In this document: one piece after another, positions 6,474 through 13,124 of the stretch
Numbering within the stretch: the first letter of the stretch is position 1
Layout: every line of letters begins with the position of its first letter
NCBI GenBank assembly: GCA_036502295.1
Contig: DASXYU010000061.1
Location: forward strand, 1-14,967
DNA length: 14,967 nucleotides
Reading direction: 5' to 3'
DNA from: DASXYU01 sp036502295
GTDB lineage: Bacteria > Actinomycetota > Actinomycetes > Mycobacteriales > Jatrophihabitantaceae
Translations under genes and position numbers: made by a program
Notes under the pieces: generated by a model
What the model was told of the DNA's origin: nothing
The model's input: the letters and a program-made list of their open reading frames with translations, nothing else
Database searches by the model: none

Positions 6474-7268
6474 GTGCGGATCGCGACCTGGAACATCAAC
6501 GGCCTGAACACCCGCTTCGAGCTCGTGAAGGCTTGGCTCGAGAAGGTCTCCCCCGACGTCCTCTGCCTGCAGGAGCTGAAGTGCTCCACCGCCGACGTTC
6601 CGGTCGATGCGATCGCCGAACTCGGTTATGAGACGGCCGCACACGGCGCGGGGCGGTGGAACGGCGTCGCGATCCTCTCCCGTGCCGGGCTTGAGGACGT
6701 CACCCGCGATCTCATTCATCAGCCGGGCTTCCTCGCCGAGGGCGAACTCCATGCGGTGCAGGAGCCGCGCGCGATCGGTGCCACCTGCAACGGTGTGCGG
6801 CTCTGGTCGCTCTACGTTCCGAACGGCCGCACGATCGAGCACGCCCACTACCAGTACAAGCTCGAATGGCTCGCCGCGCTGCGCGCGACGGTGGCGAGCG
6901 AACTCGACCCGAACCGTCCCTTCGCGGTTCTCGGCGACTTCAACATCGCCCCCACCGACGAGGACGTCTGGGACATCAGCCTCTTCGCCGGGAGCACCCA
7001 CGTGACGCCGGCCGAGCGCGCGGCACTCACGGCGTTGCGCGAGGCAGGGCTGAGCGATGTCTACCCGCGGCCGCTGAAGTACGACGTCCCGTTCACCTAC
7101 TGGGACTACCGGCAGCTCGCCTTCCCGAAGAACAACGGCATGCGGATCGATCTCGTCTACGGCGACGAGCGTTTCACCACGAAGGTGAAGGACGCCTATG
7201 TCGATCGCGAGGCCCGCAAGGGCAAGGGAACCAGCGATCACGCCCCGGTCGTCATCGACCTCGTCTAA
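6474..7268 (+). CDS. xth: Exodeoxyribonuclease III (AP endonuclease)
   Basis: A 264-residue enzyme of the exonuclease III / EEP family, full length. It removes nucleotides 3' to 5' from duplex DNA and cleaves at abasic sites during base excision repair. Catalytic motifs are all present: N8 in TWNINGL, E34 in LQELK, Y114 in YVPNGR, D155 and N157 in GDFNIAP, W209-D211 in TYWDYR, D226 in RIDLVYG, and D255-H256 in SDHAPVV. The start is GTG at 6474, coding RIATWNINGL right after it as expected for the family. There is no ribosome-binding site; TAGGCT lies 6 nt upstream. The gene is divergent from vapB and may share regulation with it. A strong inverted repeat follows the TAA after 2 nt. Confidence 0.94.
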   Translation: MRIATWNINGLNTRFELVKAWLEKVSPDVLCLQELKCSTADVPVDAIAELGYETAAHGAGRWNGVAILSRAGLEDVTRDLIHQPGFLAEGELHAVQEPRAIGATCNGVRLWSLYVPNGRTIEHAHYQYKLEWLAALRATVASELDPNRPFAVLGDFNIAPTDEDVWDISLFAGSTHVTPAERAALTALREAGLSDVYPRPLKYDVPFTYWDYRQLAFPKNNGMRIDLVYGDERFTTKVKDAYVDREARKGKGTSDHAPVVIDLV

Positions 7269-7270
7269 CC

Positions 7271-7320
7271 CAACTTTTGGTCTTGAGTCAGGCGATACCC
7301 GGACTCAAGACCAAAAGTTG
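7271..7320. terminator. Perfect 19-bp-arm inverted repeat, likely bidirectional terminator
   Basis: CAACTTTTGGTCTTGAGTC (7271-7289) and its exact reverse complement (7302-7320) flank a 12-nt loop. It sits between two convergent genes, 2 nt after the exonuclease III stop and 7 nt after the acyltransferase stop, so it would terminate both. There is no T-run after the stem, but the arms themselves are only about 42% GC, unusual for this DNA. The length and perfection also fit a dispersed palindromic repeat. Confidence 0.75.
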
Positions 7321-7327
7321 CGGGAAT

Positions 7328-8716
7328 TTAGGCGACGGCCTCTTCGAGGGCGGTGATTTCGTCGTCGAGGAAGCCGAGGATGCGCTGCAGGTGCGGCACC
7401 GTCCTGCGACACCCGACGATGCCGAAGTGCATCGCCGAGGCGTAGCTGACGCAGGTGATGTTGAGGGCCTGCCCGTTGAAGGGCAGGCCGAGCGGATAGA
7501 CGCCGTCCAGTCGCGCACCGTTCCAGAACATCGGCCGGGCGGGTCCCGGGATATTGGAGATGAGGACGTTGAACGGCGGACGAAAACGTCCCTGTGCCCG
7601 CAGCAGGTGCTCCAAAACGAGTGGACTGAGCGCAAGCCCGCTCATCGCCAGGATCTGTACCTGACTCAACCCGACGAGACTGCGCTTGCCGTCCATCATC
7701 GACCGGTGCACCGCCACCAGGCGTGCCGCGGGGTCTGCGAGGGCGGTGCCCAGGTTGCAGAGGACGACCCCGACCGCGTTGCCTCCGTCCTTGCTGCGTT
7801 GACTGCGTTCTGAGACGGGATCGTTGCTCGCGTGTAGCGATACCGGCACCATCGCGACGAGGGACTCCGCCGGCAGCGCGCCGAGCGTCCGCAAGTAGGA
7901 GCGCAGGGCACCGGAGCACATCGCGAGGACGACGTCGTTGACGGTGGTGCCGCTGGCCTCGGCCAGCGCCTTGATCCGGTCGATCGGCCAGTCCTGGGCT
8001 GCGAATCGCCGCGCACCGGTGATCGGCACGTTGAGGATCGAGCGCGGCGCCGGGATCGGCAGTCCGCCGCCGGTGAGTCCGCGGGCTGCACGCTTCAGCA
8101 TCGACGGCGCGATCCCGACCACGTCGACCACTGCGTCGGCGACGGCACGCAGCTGGTCGGCAGCGCTCGCGTCCTCATCCTTGGCGGGGAGCTGACGCTT
8201 CGGCGGCGCCCACGGTGCCGGCATCTCCCGGTCGTCCGCGCGCCAGCTCAAGGTCTTGGCGAAGAGCCGTAGTGCCGCGACGCCGTCGAGCAGCGCGTGA
8301 TGGGCCTTGGAGTACAGCGCGAGCCGCCCGTCGGCGAGCCCTTCGATGATGTGGGTCTCCCAGAGCGGCCGGTGCCGGTCGAGCGGCGTCGAATGCAGCC
8401 GCGAGCAGAGGGCGAGCAGTTCCAGGACGCGACCGGGCTGCGGCAGGGCGTTGCGGCGAACATGGTGCTCGATATCGAACTCCGTGTCCTGCTGCCAGGC
8501 CCACTGCCCCATCGTTGCGAGCGAACGGACGGGGCGCTTCTGGAAGAGGTCGATCACCGTGCCCTCGGCGATCGCAGCGTCGAGCATGCCCCGCAACTCG
8601 TAGGCATCCGCGCCCTCCGGCGGGGCGAAAAGCTGGAGACCACCGACGTGCAGCGGCTGATCGCGTGTCTCGCCCATCAGGAAGAAGGCCGAGTTCGGCG
8701 GCATCGGTCGGAGCAC
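7328..8716 (-). CDS. Wax ester synthase / diacylglycerol acyltransferase (WS/DGAT)
   Basis: A 462-residue enzyme of the bacterial WS/DGAT family, which transfers acyl groups from acyl-CoA to long-chain alcohols or diacylglycerol to make storage lipids. The active-site motif HHALLDG (HHxxxDG) is at 139-145. It is preceded by PLDRHRPLWE at 111-120, a family hallmark, and followed by VNDVVLAMCSGALR (about 259-272). The N-terminus contains MGETRDQPLHVGGLQLF, typical of the family. The start is taken as GTG 8716-8714 because AAGGA lies about 7-8 nt upstream; the in-frame ATG at 8704 is an alternative that would remove four residues. The frame remains open to 8866, but that extension has no family sequence and no start signal. 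It converges on exonuclease III, and its product probably works at the membrane or lipid-droplet surface. Confidence 0.92.
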   Translation of the reverse strand: MLRPMPPNSAFFLMGETRDQPLHVGGLQLFAPPEGADAYELRGMLDAAIAEGTVIDLFQKRPVRSLATMGQWAWQQDTEFDIEHHVRRNALPQPGRVLELLALCSRLHSTPLDRHRPLWETHIIEGLADGRLALYSKAHHALLDGVAALRLFAKTLSWRADDREMPAPWAPPKRQLPAKDEDASAADQLRAVADAVVDVVGIAPSMLKRAARGLTGGGLPIPAPRSILNVPITGARRFAAQDWPIDRIKALAEASGTTVNDVVLAMCSGALRSYLRTLGALPAESLVAMVPVSLHASNDPVSERSQRSKDGGNAVGVVLCNLGTALADPAARLVAVHRSMMDGKRSLVGLSQVQILAMSGLALSPLVLEHLLRAQGRFRPPFNVLISNIPGPARPMFWNGARLDGVYPLGLPFNGQALNITCVSYASAMHFGIVGCRRTVPHLQRILGFLDDEITALEEAVA

Positions 8717-8899
8717 GGGCCAATCCTTCCCTATCGATAGTGCTGCGACGGCCTGTCGCGTAATCTCCCGAGTACTGGAGGCAAGGTCGGCCACGCCGAC
8801 CAGATCGAGGCGGCGCCGAGGAGCTGAATGGGCTGATCCCCGGAGGCGAATAGCCGAAGGGGTCAAACAGATGCAGTCCCAGAGACGAGCAGTAAGTCG
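8717..8899. promoter_or_regulatory. Intergenic region upstream of WS/DGAT with palindrome
   Basis: This 183-bp gap lies between the CDF gene end and the acyltransferase start, both leftward. It contains the perfect 10-bp palindrome CTATCGATAG (8731-8740) about 15 bp before the GTG start and directly next to the ribosome-binding site, a place where a repressor could act. No clear TAnnnT -10 at proper spacing was found. The other recognisable element is the hairpin at 8838-8862. Confidence 0.35.
8838..8862 (-). terminator. Hairpin downstream of the CDF gene
   Basis: CCCC (8838-8841) pairs with GGGG (8859-8862) and GGC with GCC inside, separated by a symmetric three-base mismatch on each side and a 5-nt loop. 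It starts about 38 nt beyond the CDF stop, reading leftward. No T-run is present, so a terminator role is tentative. Confidence 0.3.
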
Positions 8900-9841
8900 C
8901 TAGCTGAGCGGCACGTGGATGTCGCCGTGGGCGTCCTCGCAGTCATCGACGCTGTGGTCGGCGTGATCGGTCTGCAGCGTCACGTGGCTGATGCCGTGAG
9001 CCGCGGCGAGGAGTCGCCGCATCCGGGCACTCACGTCGTGGCAGTCATAACTCGCACGGACAAGGACGTGCGCCGAGAGCGCCGACTCCCCCACCCCGAT
9101 CTCCCAGACATGCAGATCGTGTAGCTCCGCGACCCCATCGACGCCGGCTAGCTCGTCTCCGAGCCCGCCGGGATCCGTCCCGGCGGGTGCAGCCTCGAGG
9201 AAGATCCGTCCGGCGTCGCGCACCAGCCTCGCGCCCGTCCACACCATCACGGCGGCCACGACGAGCGACGCCACCGCATCGGCGCGATGCCAGTCGGTGA
9301 GCATGATGACGATGCCCGCGACTGCTGTCGCCGCGAAGGCCCACAGGTCTGTGAGCAGGTGCAGGAAGACGCCGCGAACGCTGAGACTCTCGCGATCGGC
9401 ACGTCCGACCAGAGAGGTCGCGACGATGCTCACCACGACGCCCACCAGCGCCACGATCGTCATCGGGGCACCATCAGCGATCTGGGGGTGGACGAGCCGA
9501 CGCACGGCTTCGACGACGAACCAGATGGCGAGCAGGATGAGAGTGACACCGTTGATCTGCCCGGAGAGGGCGTCCACCCGGGCGAAGCCGTAGGTGAAGG
9601 CGCCACGTGCCGGGCGTCGCACGAGGTGCGCGGCGGCGAGACCGAGACCGATCCCGACCGCATCGGTGAGCATGTGTCCGCCATCTGCGATGAGCGCCAG
9701 CGAGTGAGCCACGAAGCCGACCGTCACCTCCGCGACCATGAAGCCGAGGATCACGACAAGGGCAGCCAGCAGCCACGGTGCGTCGGCGGCGGAGCCGGAG
9801 CGCGCCTGACCGATGTGGTCGTGACGGTCGTGATGAATCAT
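8900..9841 (-). CDS. Cation diffusion facilitator, Zn-type exporter (CzcD/ZitB-like)
   Basis: A 313-residue inner-membrane antiporter that should export zinc or a similar divalent cation in exchange for protons. About six hydrophobic segments cover residues 23-212. The transport site is visible as H56xxxD60 in DGGHMLTDA (segment 2) and H161xxxD165 in HLLTDLW (segment 5), the His-Asp/His-Asp arrangement associated with zinc. A cytoplasmic domain follows (LHDLHVWEIG at 240-249). His-rich ends (MIHHDRHDH; DHADHSVDDCEDAHGDIH) probably bind metal. The ATG at 9841-9839 lies 7 nt after the guaB1 stop, with GGTGAT-like sequence over that stop, so the two genes are probably one operon. The frame is open far upstream through guaB1 in another frame; that extension is not real. 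Confidence 0.92.
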   Translation of the reverse strand: MIHHDRHDHIGQARSGSAADAPWLLAALVVILGFMVAEVTVGFVAHSLALIADGGHMLTDAVGIGLGLAAAHLVRRPARGAFTYGFARVDALSGQINGVTLILLAIWFVVEAVRRLVHPQIADGAPMTIVALVGVVVSIVATSLVGRADRESLSVRGVFLHLLTDLWAFAATAVAGIVIMLTDWHRADAVASLVVAAVMVWTGARLVRDAGRIFLEAAPAGTDPGGLGDELAGVDGVAELHDLHVWEIGVGESALSAHVLVRASYDCHDVSARMRRLLAAAHGISHVTLQTDHADHSVDDCEDAHGDIHVPLS

Positions 9842-9848
9842 GGGCACA

Positions 9849-11282
9849 TCACCATCCGCTGTAGAGCGGTCGTCCCTCGGCGTAGCCGGAGGCGCTCTGC
9901 ACGCCGATGAGCGCGCGCTCGTGCAGTTCGGCGAGGTTGGCGGCGCCCGCGTAGGTACACGCGGAGCGCACGCCGGCGGCAATCGTGTCGATGAGGTCCT
10001 CGACGCCCGGACGGTCGGGGTCGAGGTACTGCCGGCCCGTGGAGATCCCCTCTTCGAAGAGCGCCTTGCGGGCACGGTCGAAGGCGCCCTCGCCGCTCGT
10101 CCGGTTCGCCACGGCGCGGGCGGAGGCCATGCCGAAACTCTCCTTGTAGCGGCGGCCGTCGGCATCGACGTGCAGGTCACCGGGCGACTCGAAGGTTCCG
10201 GCGAACCACGAGCCGATCATCACCGAGGACGCTCCGGCCGCCAGCGCGAGAGCGACGTCGCGTGGGTGGCGCACTCCCCCGTCGGCCCAGACGTGCTTGC
10301 CGTACTCGGCCGCCGCGGCGGCGCATTCGAGGACGGCCGAGAACTGCGGCCGTCCGACGCCGGTCATCATGCGGGTGGTGCACATCGCTCCGGGACCGAC
10401 GCCGACCTTGACCACGTCGGCGCCGGCGTGGATGAGGTCGCGGGTGCCTTCGGCGGAGACGACGTTGCCGGCCACCACCGGCACCGTCGGCGACAGCGAG
10501 CGCACGGCCTTGAGGGCGTCGATCATCCGCTGCTGATGCCCGTGTGCCGTGTCGATCACGAGGACGTCGACGCCGGCGTTGAGCAACTGCTCGGCCTTGC
10601 CCGCGACATCGCCGTTCACACCGAGCGCGGCAGCGACCCGGAGCTTGCCCGCGGCGTCAACGGCAGGCGTATAGATCGCGGCCCGCAACGCCCCGTTGCG
10701 GGTGAGGACGCCGACCAGATGACCGGCCGAGTCCACCACCGGCGCCATCCGGCGCCGCGCGGCGTCGAGTTCCGCGAACGCCGAGGCGGGATCGATCGGT
10801 TCGGCGAGGACGAACGGCTCGGGTGTCATCACCTGGTACAGCTGGGTGAAGCGGTCGGTGCCCGCGCAGTCGGCTTCGGTGACGATGCCGACCGGGCGGC
10901 CGTCCTCGACGATGACGACACCCCCGTGCGCCCGCTTCATCATCAGCGCCAGGGCTTCGCCGACGGTGTCGTGCGGTGCGAGCATCACCGCGGTGTCCAC
11001 CACCATGTGGCGGCTCTTCACCCACGAGACGACCTCGGCTACCACCGGTACCGGGATGTCCTGCGGTAGGACGGTGAGCGCCCCGCGCCGCGCGGTGGTC
11101 TCGGCCATGCGACGACCGGCCACCGCGGTCATGTTCGCGACGACGAGCGGGATCGTCGCACCGGTCGCGTCGTTCGTCGTGAGGTCGACATCGAAGCGCG
11201 ACTGGACCTCCGAGTGCGCCGGCACCATGAAGACGTCGTCATACGTCAGCTCGAACGGCGGAATCGGGTCTACGAATCGCAT
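9849..11282 (-). CDS. guaB1: GuaB1-family IMP dehydrogenase-related protein (GMP reductase)
   Basis: A 477-residue protein of the IMPDH/GMPR family, matching the length of actinobacterial GuaB1. Two CBS domains lie at about 93-200 (TVGEALALMMKRAHGGVVIV, VMTPEPF). The catalytic loop GPGAMCTTRMMTGVG holds the nucleophile C301, and the phosphate-binding strands ADGGVRHPRD and YKESFGMAS follow. Mycobacterial GuaB1 has been shown to reduce GMP to IMP, so that role is likely here (cytoplasmic purine salvage), with the CBS pair as nucleotide-sensing regulator. The ATG at 11282-11280 fits the family start MRFVDPIPPFELTYDDV. Upstream, GATGCT lies 6 nt before the ATG, an imperfect leaderless-type -10. 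The frame continues upstream to 11894, but that part lies opposite the HAD gene and is not coding. It is followed 7 nt later by the CDF exporter. Confidence 0.93.
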   Translation of the reverse strand: MRFVDPIPPFELTYDDVFMVPAHSEVQSRFDVDLTTNDATGATIPLVVANMTAVAGRRMAETTARRGALTVLPQDIPVPVVAEVVSWVKSRHMVVDTAVMLAPHDTVGEALALMMKRAHGGVVIVEDGRPVGIVTEADCAGTDRFTQLYQVMTPEPFVLAEPIDPASAFAELDAARRRMAPVVDSAGHLVGVLTRNGALRAAIYTPAVDAAGKLRVAAALGVNGDVAGKAEQLLNAGVDVLVIDTAHGHQQRMIDALKAVRSLSPTVPVVAGNVVSAEGTRDLIHAGADVVKVGVGPGAMCTTRMMTGVGRPQFSAVLECAAAAAEYGKHVWADGGVRHPRDVALALAAGASSVMIGSWFAGTFESPGDLHVDADGRRYKESFGMASARAVANRTSGEGAFDRARKALFEEGISTGRQYLDPDRPGVEDLIDTIAAGVRSACTYAGAANLAELHERALIGVQSASGYAEGRPLYSGW

Positions 11283-11348
11283 ACCACCAGCATCCCACCC
11301 GGGGACACCGGACTGCAGCCTCTTGGCGGCGTGCCAGAATCGGCGGTG
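11283..11348. promoter_or_regulatory. Divergent promoter region between guaB1 and the HAD gene
   Basis: These 66 bp must hold both promoters. Leftward, GATGCT sits 6 nt before the guaB1 ATG. Rightward, CAGAAT at 11335-11340 sits 5 nt before GTG 11346 and 8 nt before ATG 11349. Both are imperfect TAnnnT matches at leaderless distances, and neither gene has a convincing Shine-Dalgarno. Confidence 0.35.
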
Positions 11349-11816
11349 ATGAGCATCGCGATCTTCGACATCGATGGTGTCGTCGCCGATGTCCGTCACC
11401 GCTTGCACCACCTGCAGGGTTATCGCTCCTGGGACGACTTCTTCGACGATGCCGAGTTCGACCCGCTCCTGGAAGAAGGGGCCATACGCGTCCTCGCCGC
11501 CGCGGCCGAATTCGACATCGTCTGGCTCACCGGACGTCCGGAGTGGCTGCGTGGGGTCACCGAGGACTGGCTGACGAAGCACGATCTTCCGTGCGAAGAA
11601 CTGCACATGCGACCGCAGCGTGACCGGCGTCCGGCGGCCAGGTACAAGCTCGCCGCACTTCAACAACTGCGTCCTCGCGGTGTCGAACTCTTCGTCGACG
11701 ACGACCCCGAGGTGATCGACGTGGCGCTCGCCGACGACTTTCCCGCTGTCCTCGCCGAGTGGGTGCCCCGGGAGGACGTCCTGCGTGACGCCCAGGAACG
11801 CCTCGGCCGAACCTGA
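11349..11816 (+). CDS. HAD-superfamily phosphatase, PNKP-like
   Basis: A 155-residue HAD hydrolase. Motif I is FDIDGVVADV with D7 and D9 as nucleophile and acid/base, motif II is T61 in WLTGRPEWLRGVTEDWL, K100 is a motif III candidate, and D117-D119 in FVDDDPEVID is motif IV. The TGRxExxRxxTxxWL segment resembles the 3'-phosphatase half of polynucleotide kinase/phosphatases, so a nucleic-acid-end or small phosphate ester substrate is possible; this is a family-level guess. There is no cap domain of note. ATG 11349 is chosen because SIAIFDIDG follows directly; the GTG one codon upstream (11346) is an alternative. It is divergent from guaB1, with 66 bp between them. Confidence 0.82.
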   Translation: MSIAIFDIDGVVADVRHRLHHLQGYRSWDDFFDDAEFDPLLEEGAIRVLAAAAEFDIVWLTGRPEWLRGVTEDWLTKHDLPCEELHMRPQRDRRPAARYKLAALQQLRPRGVELFVDDDPEVIDVALADDFPAVLAEWVPREDVLRDAQERLGRT

Positions 11817-12021
11817 GGGACGGGTCCGGGTCCGGCATTTGATTCTTGGCACGGAATCACGGGCAGATAACGATTTCAGGGCCGCTTGCCTCAAGATCGC
11901 CTATTTCTGCCGATCTAGTCGGTACAGCCCCGACACGCGCCCTGGGAAATGCTGGACAACGAGGTCCGGAGGCGCAGACTTAGGGGCGTAGTTTCAAGAC
12001 CGGAAACGATTTCAGGACGCT
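11817..12021. other. 205-bp gene-free region with repeats and hairpins
   Basis: No gene is seen. It contains: an inverted repeat TGATTC-N8-GAATCA (11840-11859); a 12-bp direct repeat AACGATTTCAGG at 11869-11880 and again at 12005-12016; an inverted repeat AGATCG-N11-CGATCT (11894-11899 / 11911-11916); and a nested fold GCGCC (11937-11941) with GGCGC (11971-11975) enclosing GGAC/GTCC. TAGTTT at 11989-11994 is a possible -10 for the next gene, giving a leader of roughly 20 nt. The density of small dyads suggests regulation of the downstream gene, or a small RNA, but neither is established. Confidence 0.45.
11869..12016 (+). repeat. Pair of 12-bp direct repeats AACGATTTCAGG
   Basis: Exact copies lie at 11869-11880 and 12005-12016, 136 bp apart start to start. 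The second copy directly abuts the DUF5999 start and contains its AGGA ribosome-binding site. Because a 12-mer match in 200 bp is unlikely by chance, a binding site or a small duplication is plausible. Confidence 0.6.
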
Positions 12022-12264
12022 ATGACTACGCCACACATCGCTCTTAGCCTGCCGTGCAAGCACACACCGCGCTGCCCCACAGCCGACGCTCCCGGCCGGG
12101 ACGCCGCTCACGTCATCGCGGCCCACCCGGAGCAGGGCTGGAGCCTTCTCTGCAACGGGGTCGTCGTCTTCGAGGACCTCGGCGAGCTGCTGCCCAACGG
12201 CACCGCCTTCGCGTCACCGCGAAGCGAACTGCTCGTCGCAGCCTCGCACCGAAACGCCAGCTAG
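12022..12264 (+). CDS. DUF5999 family small protein
   Basis: An 80-residue protein matching the actinobacterial DUF5999 family: CKHTPRCPTADAPGRDAAH, then HPEQGWSLLCNGVVVFEDLG, then ELLPNG. Function is unknown. C12, H14 and C18 (CxHxxxC) plus C44 could bind a metal, though this is only suggested by spacing. Family members I know begin nearly at the first Cys, so the ten-residue lead MTTPHIALSL is a small N-terminal extension here. AGGA 4 nt before the ATG at 12022 supports this start. The stop TAG overlaps the leftward permease stop by 4 bp (CTAG, 12261-12264), so there is no room for a terminator between the two. Confidence 0.85.
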   Translation: MTTPHIALSLPCKHTPRCPTADAPGRDAAHVIAAHPEQGWSLLCNGVVVFEDLGELLPNGTAFASPRSELLVAASHRNAS

Positions 12265-13124
12265 GGACCCGTTGGCCCGAGCGCGGCCGGCGGGCGACTC
12301 CGCCGTCCCCGCAACCAGTGACCGCCGACCCGGGCGATGAGGTAGATCCCGAAGCTGATCGACGTCACGAAGACACTCGGCGAGACGTTCTCCGCCTGTG
12401 TGTTGAGCAGCAGACCGCCGTCGGCCGCGATCAATGCGAAGACGATCGAGAAGACCGCCACCGCCACGGGACGCGCCGAGAGTCGCAGAGCTGCCGCGGC
12501 CGGCGTGATCGCGAGGCTGAGGACCAGCAGCGTTCCGACGATCTGCGCAGCCTCGGTGACGGTCAGCGACAGGATCAGCAGGAAGACCAGGCCGATCGCC
12601 CGCACGCGGACGCCCCGCGCCTCGGCAACCTCCGGGTCGATCGAGGCGAAGAAGAGCCGCCGATAGATCAGCAGCATGGTGATCAGCACTCCCCCGGCAA
12701 CCCCGAGTAACAGCCACAGCTGGTCATCGCTGATACCGAGGATCTGGCCGAAGAGGATGGAGTACGCCGAGCCGATTGACCCGTGGTAGTGCCCTAGCAA
12801 GAAGATTCCGACACCCAGGCCGAAGGCCAGCGTGACGCCGATCGCCGAGTCCCGCTCACGCTGCCGTGCGCCGAGCAGACCGATCGCGCCCGCCATCACG
12901 ATGCTGCCCAGCAGGGCACCGAGCACCGGGTCATGCAGCCAGACGAGTCCGGCGACCGCGCTGGTGAAGGACATCTCGGCCACGCCGTGCACGGCGAACG
13001 CGGCACCGCGCGTGATGACGAAGGGGCCGATCAACCCGCAGGTGATCGCCACCAGCGTCGCCGCGATCAATGCGTGCTGAAAGAACGGCAGCCCGAGATA
13101 GTCGCCTAGGCCCACGGCCGCCAC
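12261..13124 (-). CDS. znuB: Metal ABC transporter permease (ZnuB/ABC-3 family)
   Basis: A 287-residue integral membrane protein with about eight hydrophobic segments (roughly 17-37, 50-63, 66-86, 95-111, 136-154, 176-213, 221-240, 250-266). GAAFAVHGVAEMSF at 40-53 corresponds to the conserved segment near the second transmembrane helix of the zinc/manganese permease family. It forms the channel through which the ATPase drives Zn or Mn into the cell. The start is uncertain: GTG 13124 overlaps the ATPase gene end by 19 bp, and GTG 13115 (codon 4) is an alternative; neither has a clear Shine-Dalgarno, so coupling to the ATPase gene is likely. It is the last gene of the leftward importer operon and overlaps the DUF5999 stop tail to tail. 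Confidence 0.92.
   Translation of the reverse strand: MAAVGLGDYLGLPFFQHALIAATLVAITCGLIGPFVITRGAAFAVHGVAEMSFTSAVAGLVWLHDPVLGALLGSIVMAGAIGLLGARQRERDSAIGVTLAFGLGVGIFLLGHYHGSIGSAYSILFGQILGISDDQLWLLLGVAGGVLITMLLIYRRLFFASIDPEVAEARGVRVRAIGLVFLLILSLTVTEAAQIVGTLLVLSLAITPAAAALRLSARPVAVAVFSIVFALIAADGGLLLNTQAENVSPSVFVTSISFGIYLIARVGGHWLRGRRSRPPAALGPTGP

Noticed and set aside
6420..7241. 273-residue minus-strand open frame
   Set aside because: It is opposite exonuclease III, which has all its catalytic motifs; the antisense frame has none.
8717..8866. Upstream extension of the WS/DGAT frame to ATG 8866
   Set aside because: The extension has no family sequence. A ribosome-binding site precedes GTG 8716, and family proteins begin close to that point.
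9842..10180. N-terminal extension of the CDF exporter frame into guaB1
   Set aside because: The extra residues are Arg/Pro/Ser-rich shadow of guaB1. The exporter aligns from ATG 9841, just after the guaB1 stop.
9840..11069. 409-residue plus-strand open frame
   Set aside because: It is antisense to guaB1, whose motifs are unmistakable; the plus-strand product is Gly/His/Arg-rich with no domain.
11283..11894. N-terminal extension of the guaB1 frame
   Set aside because: It lies opposite the HAD phosphatase gene, and the family start MRFVDPIPPFEL is at 11282.
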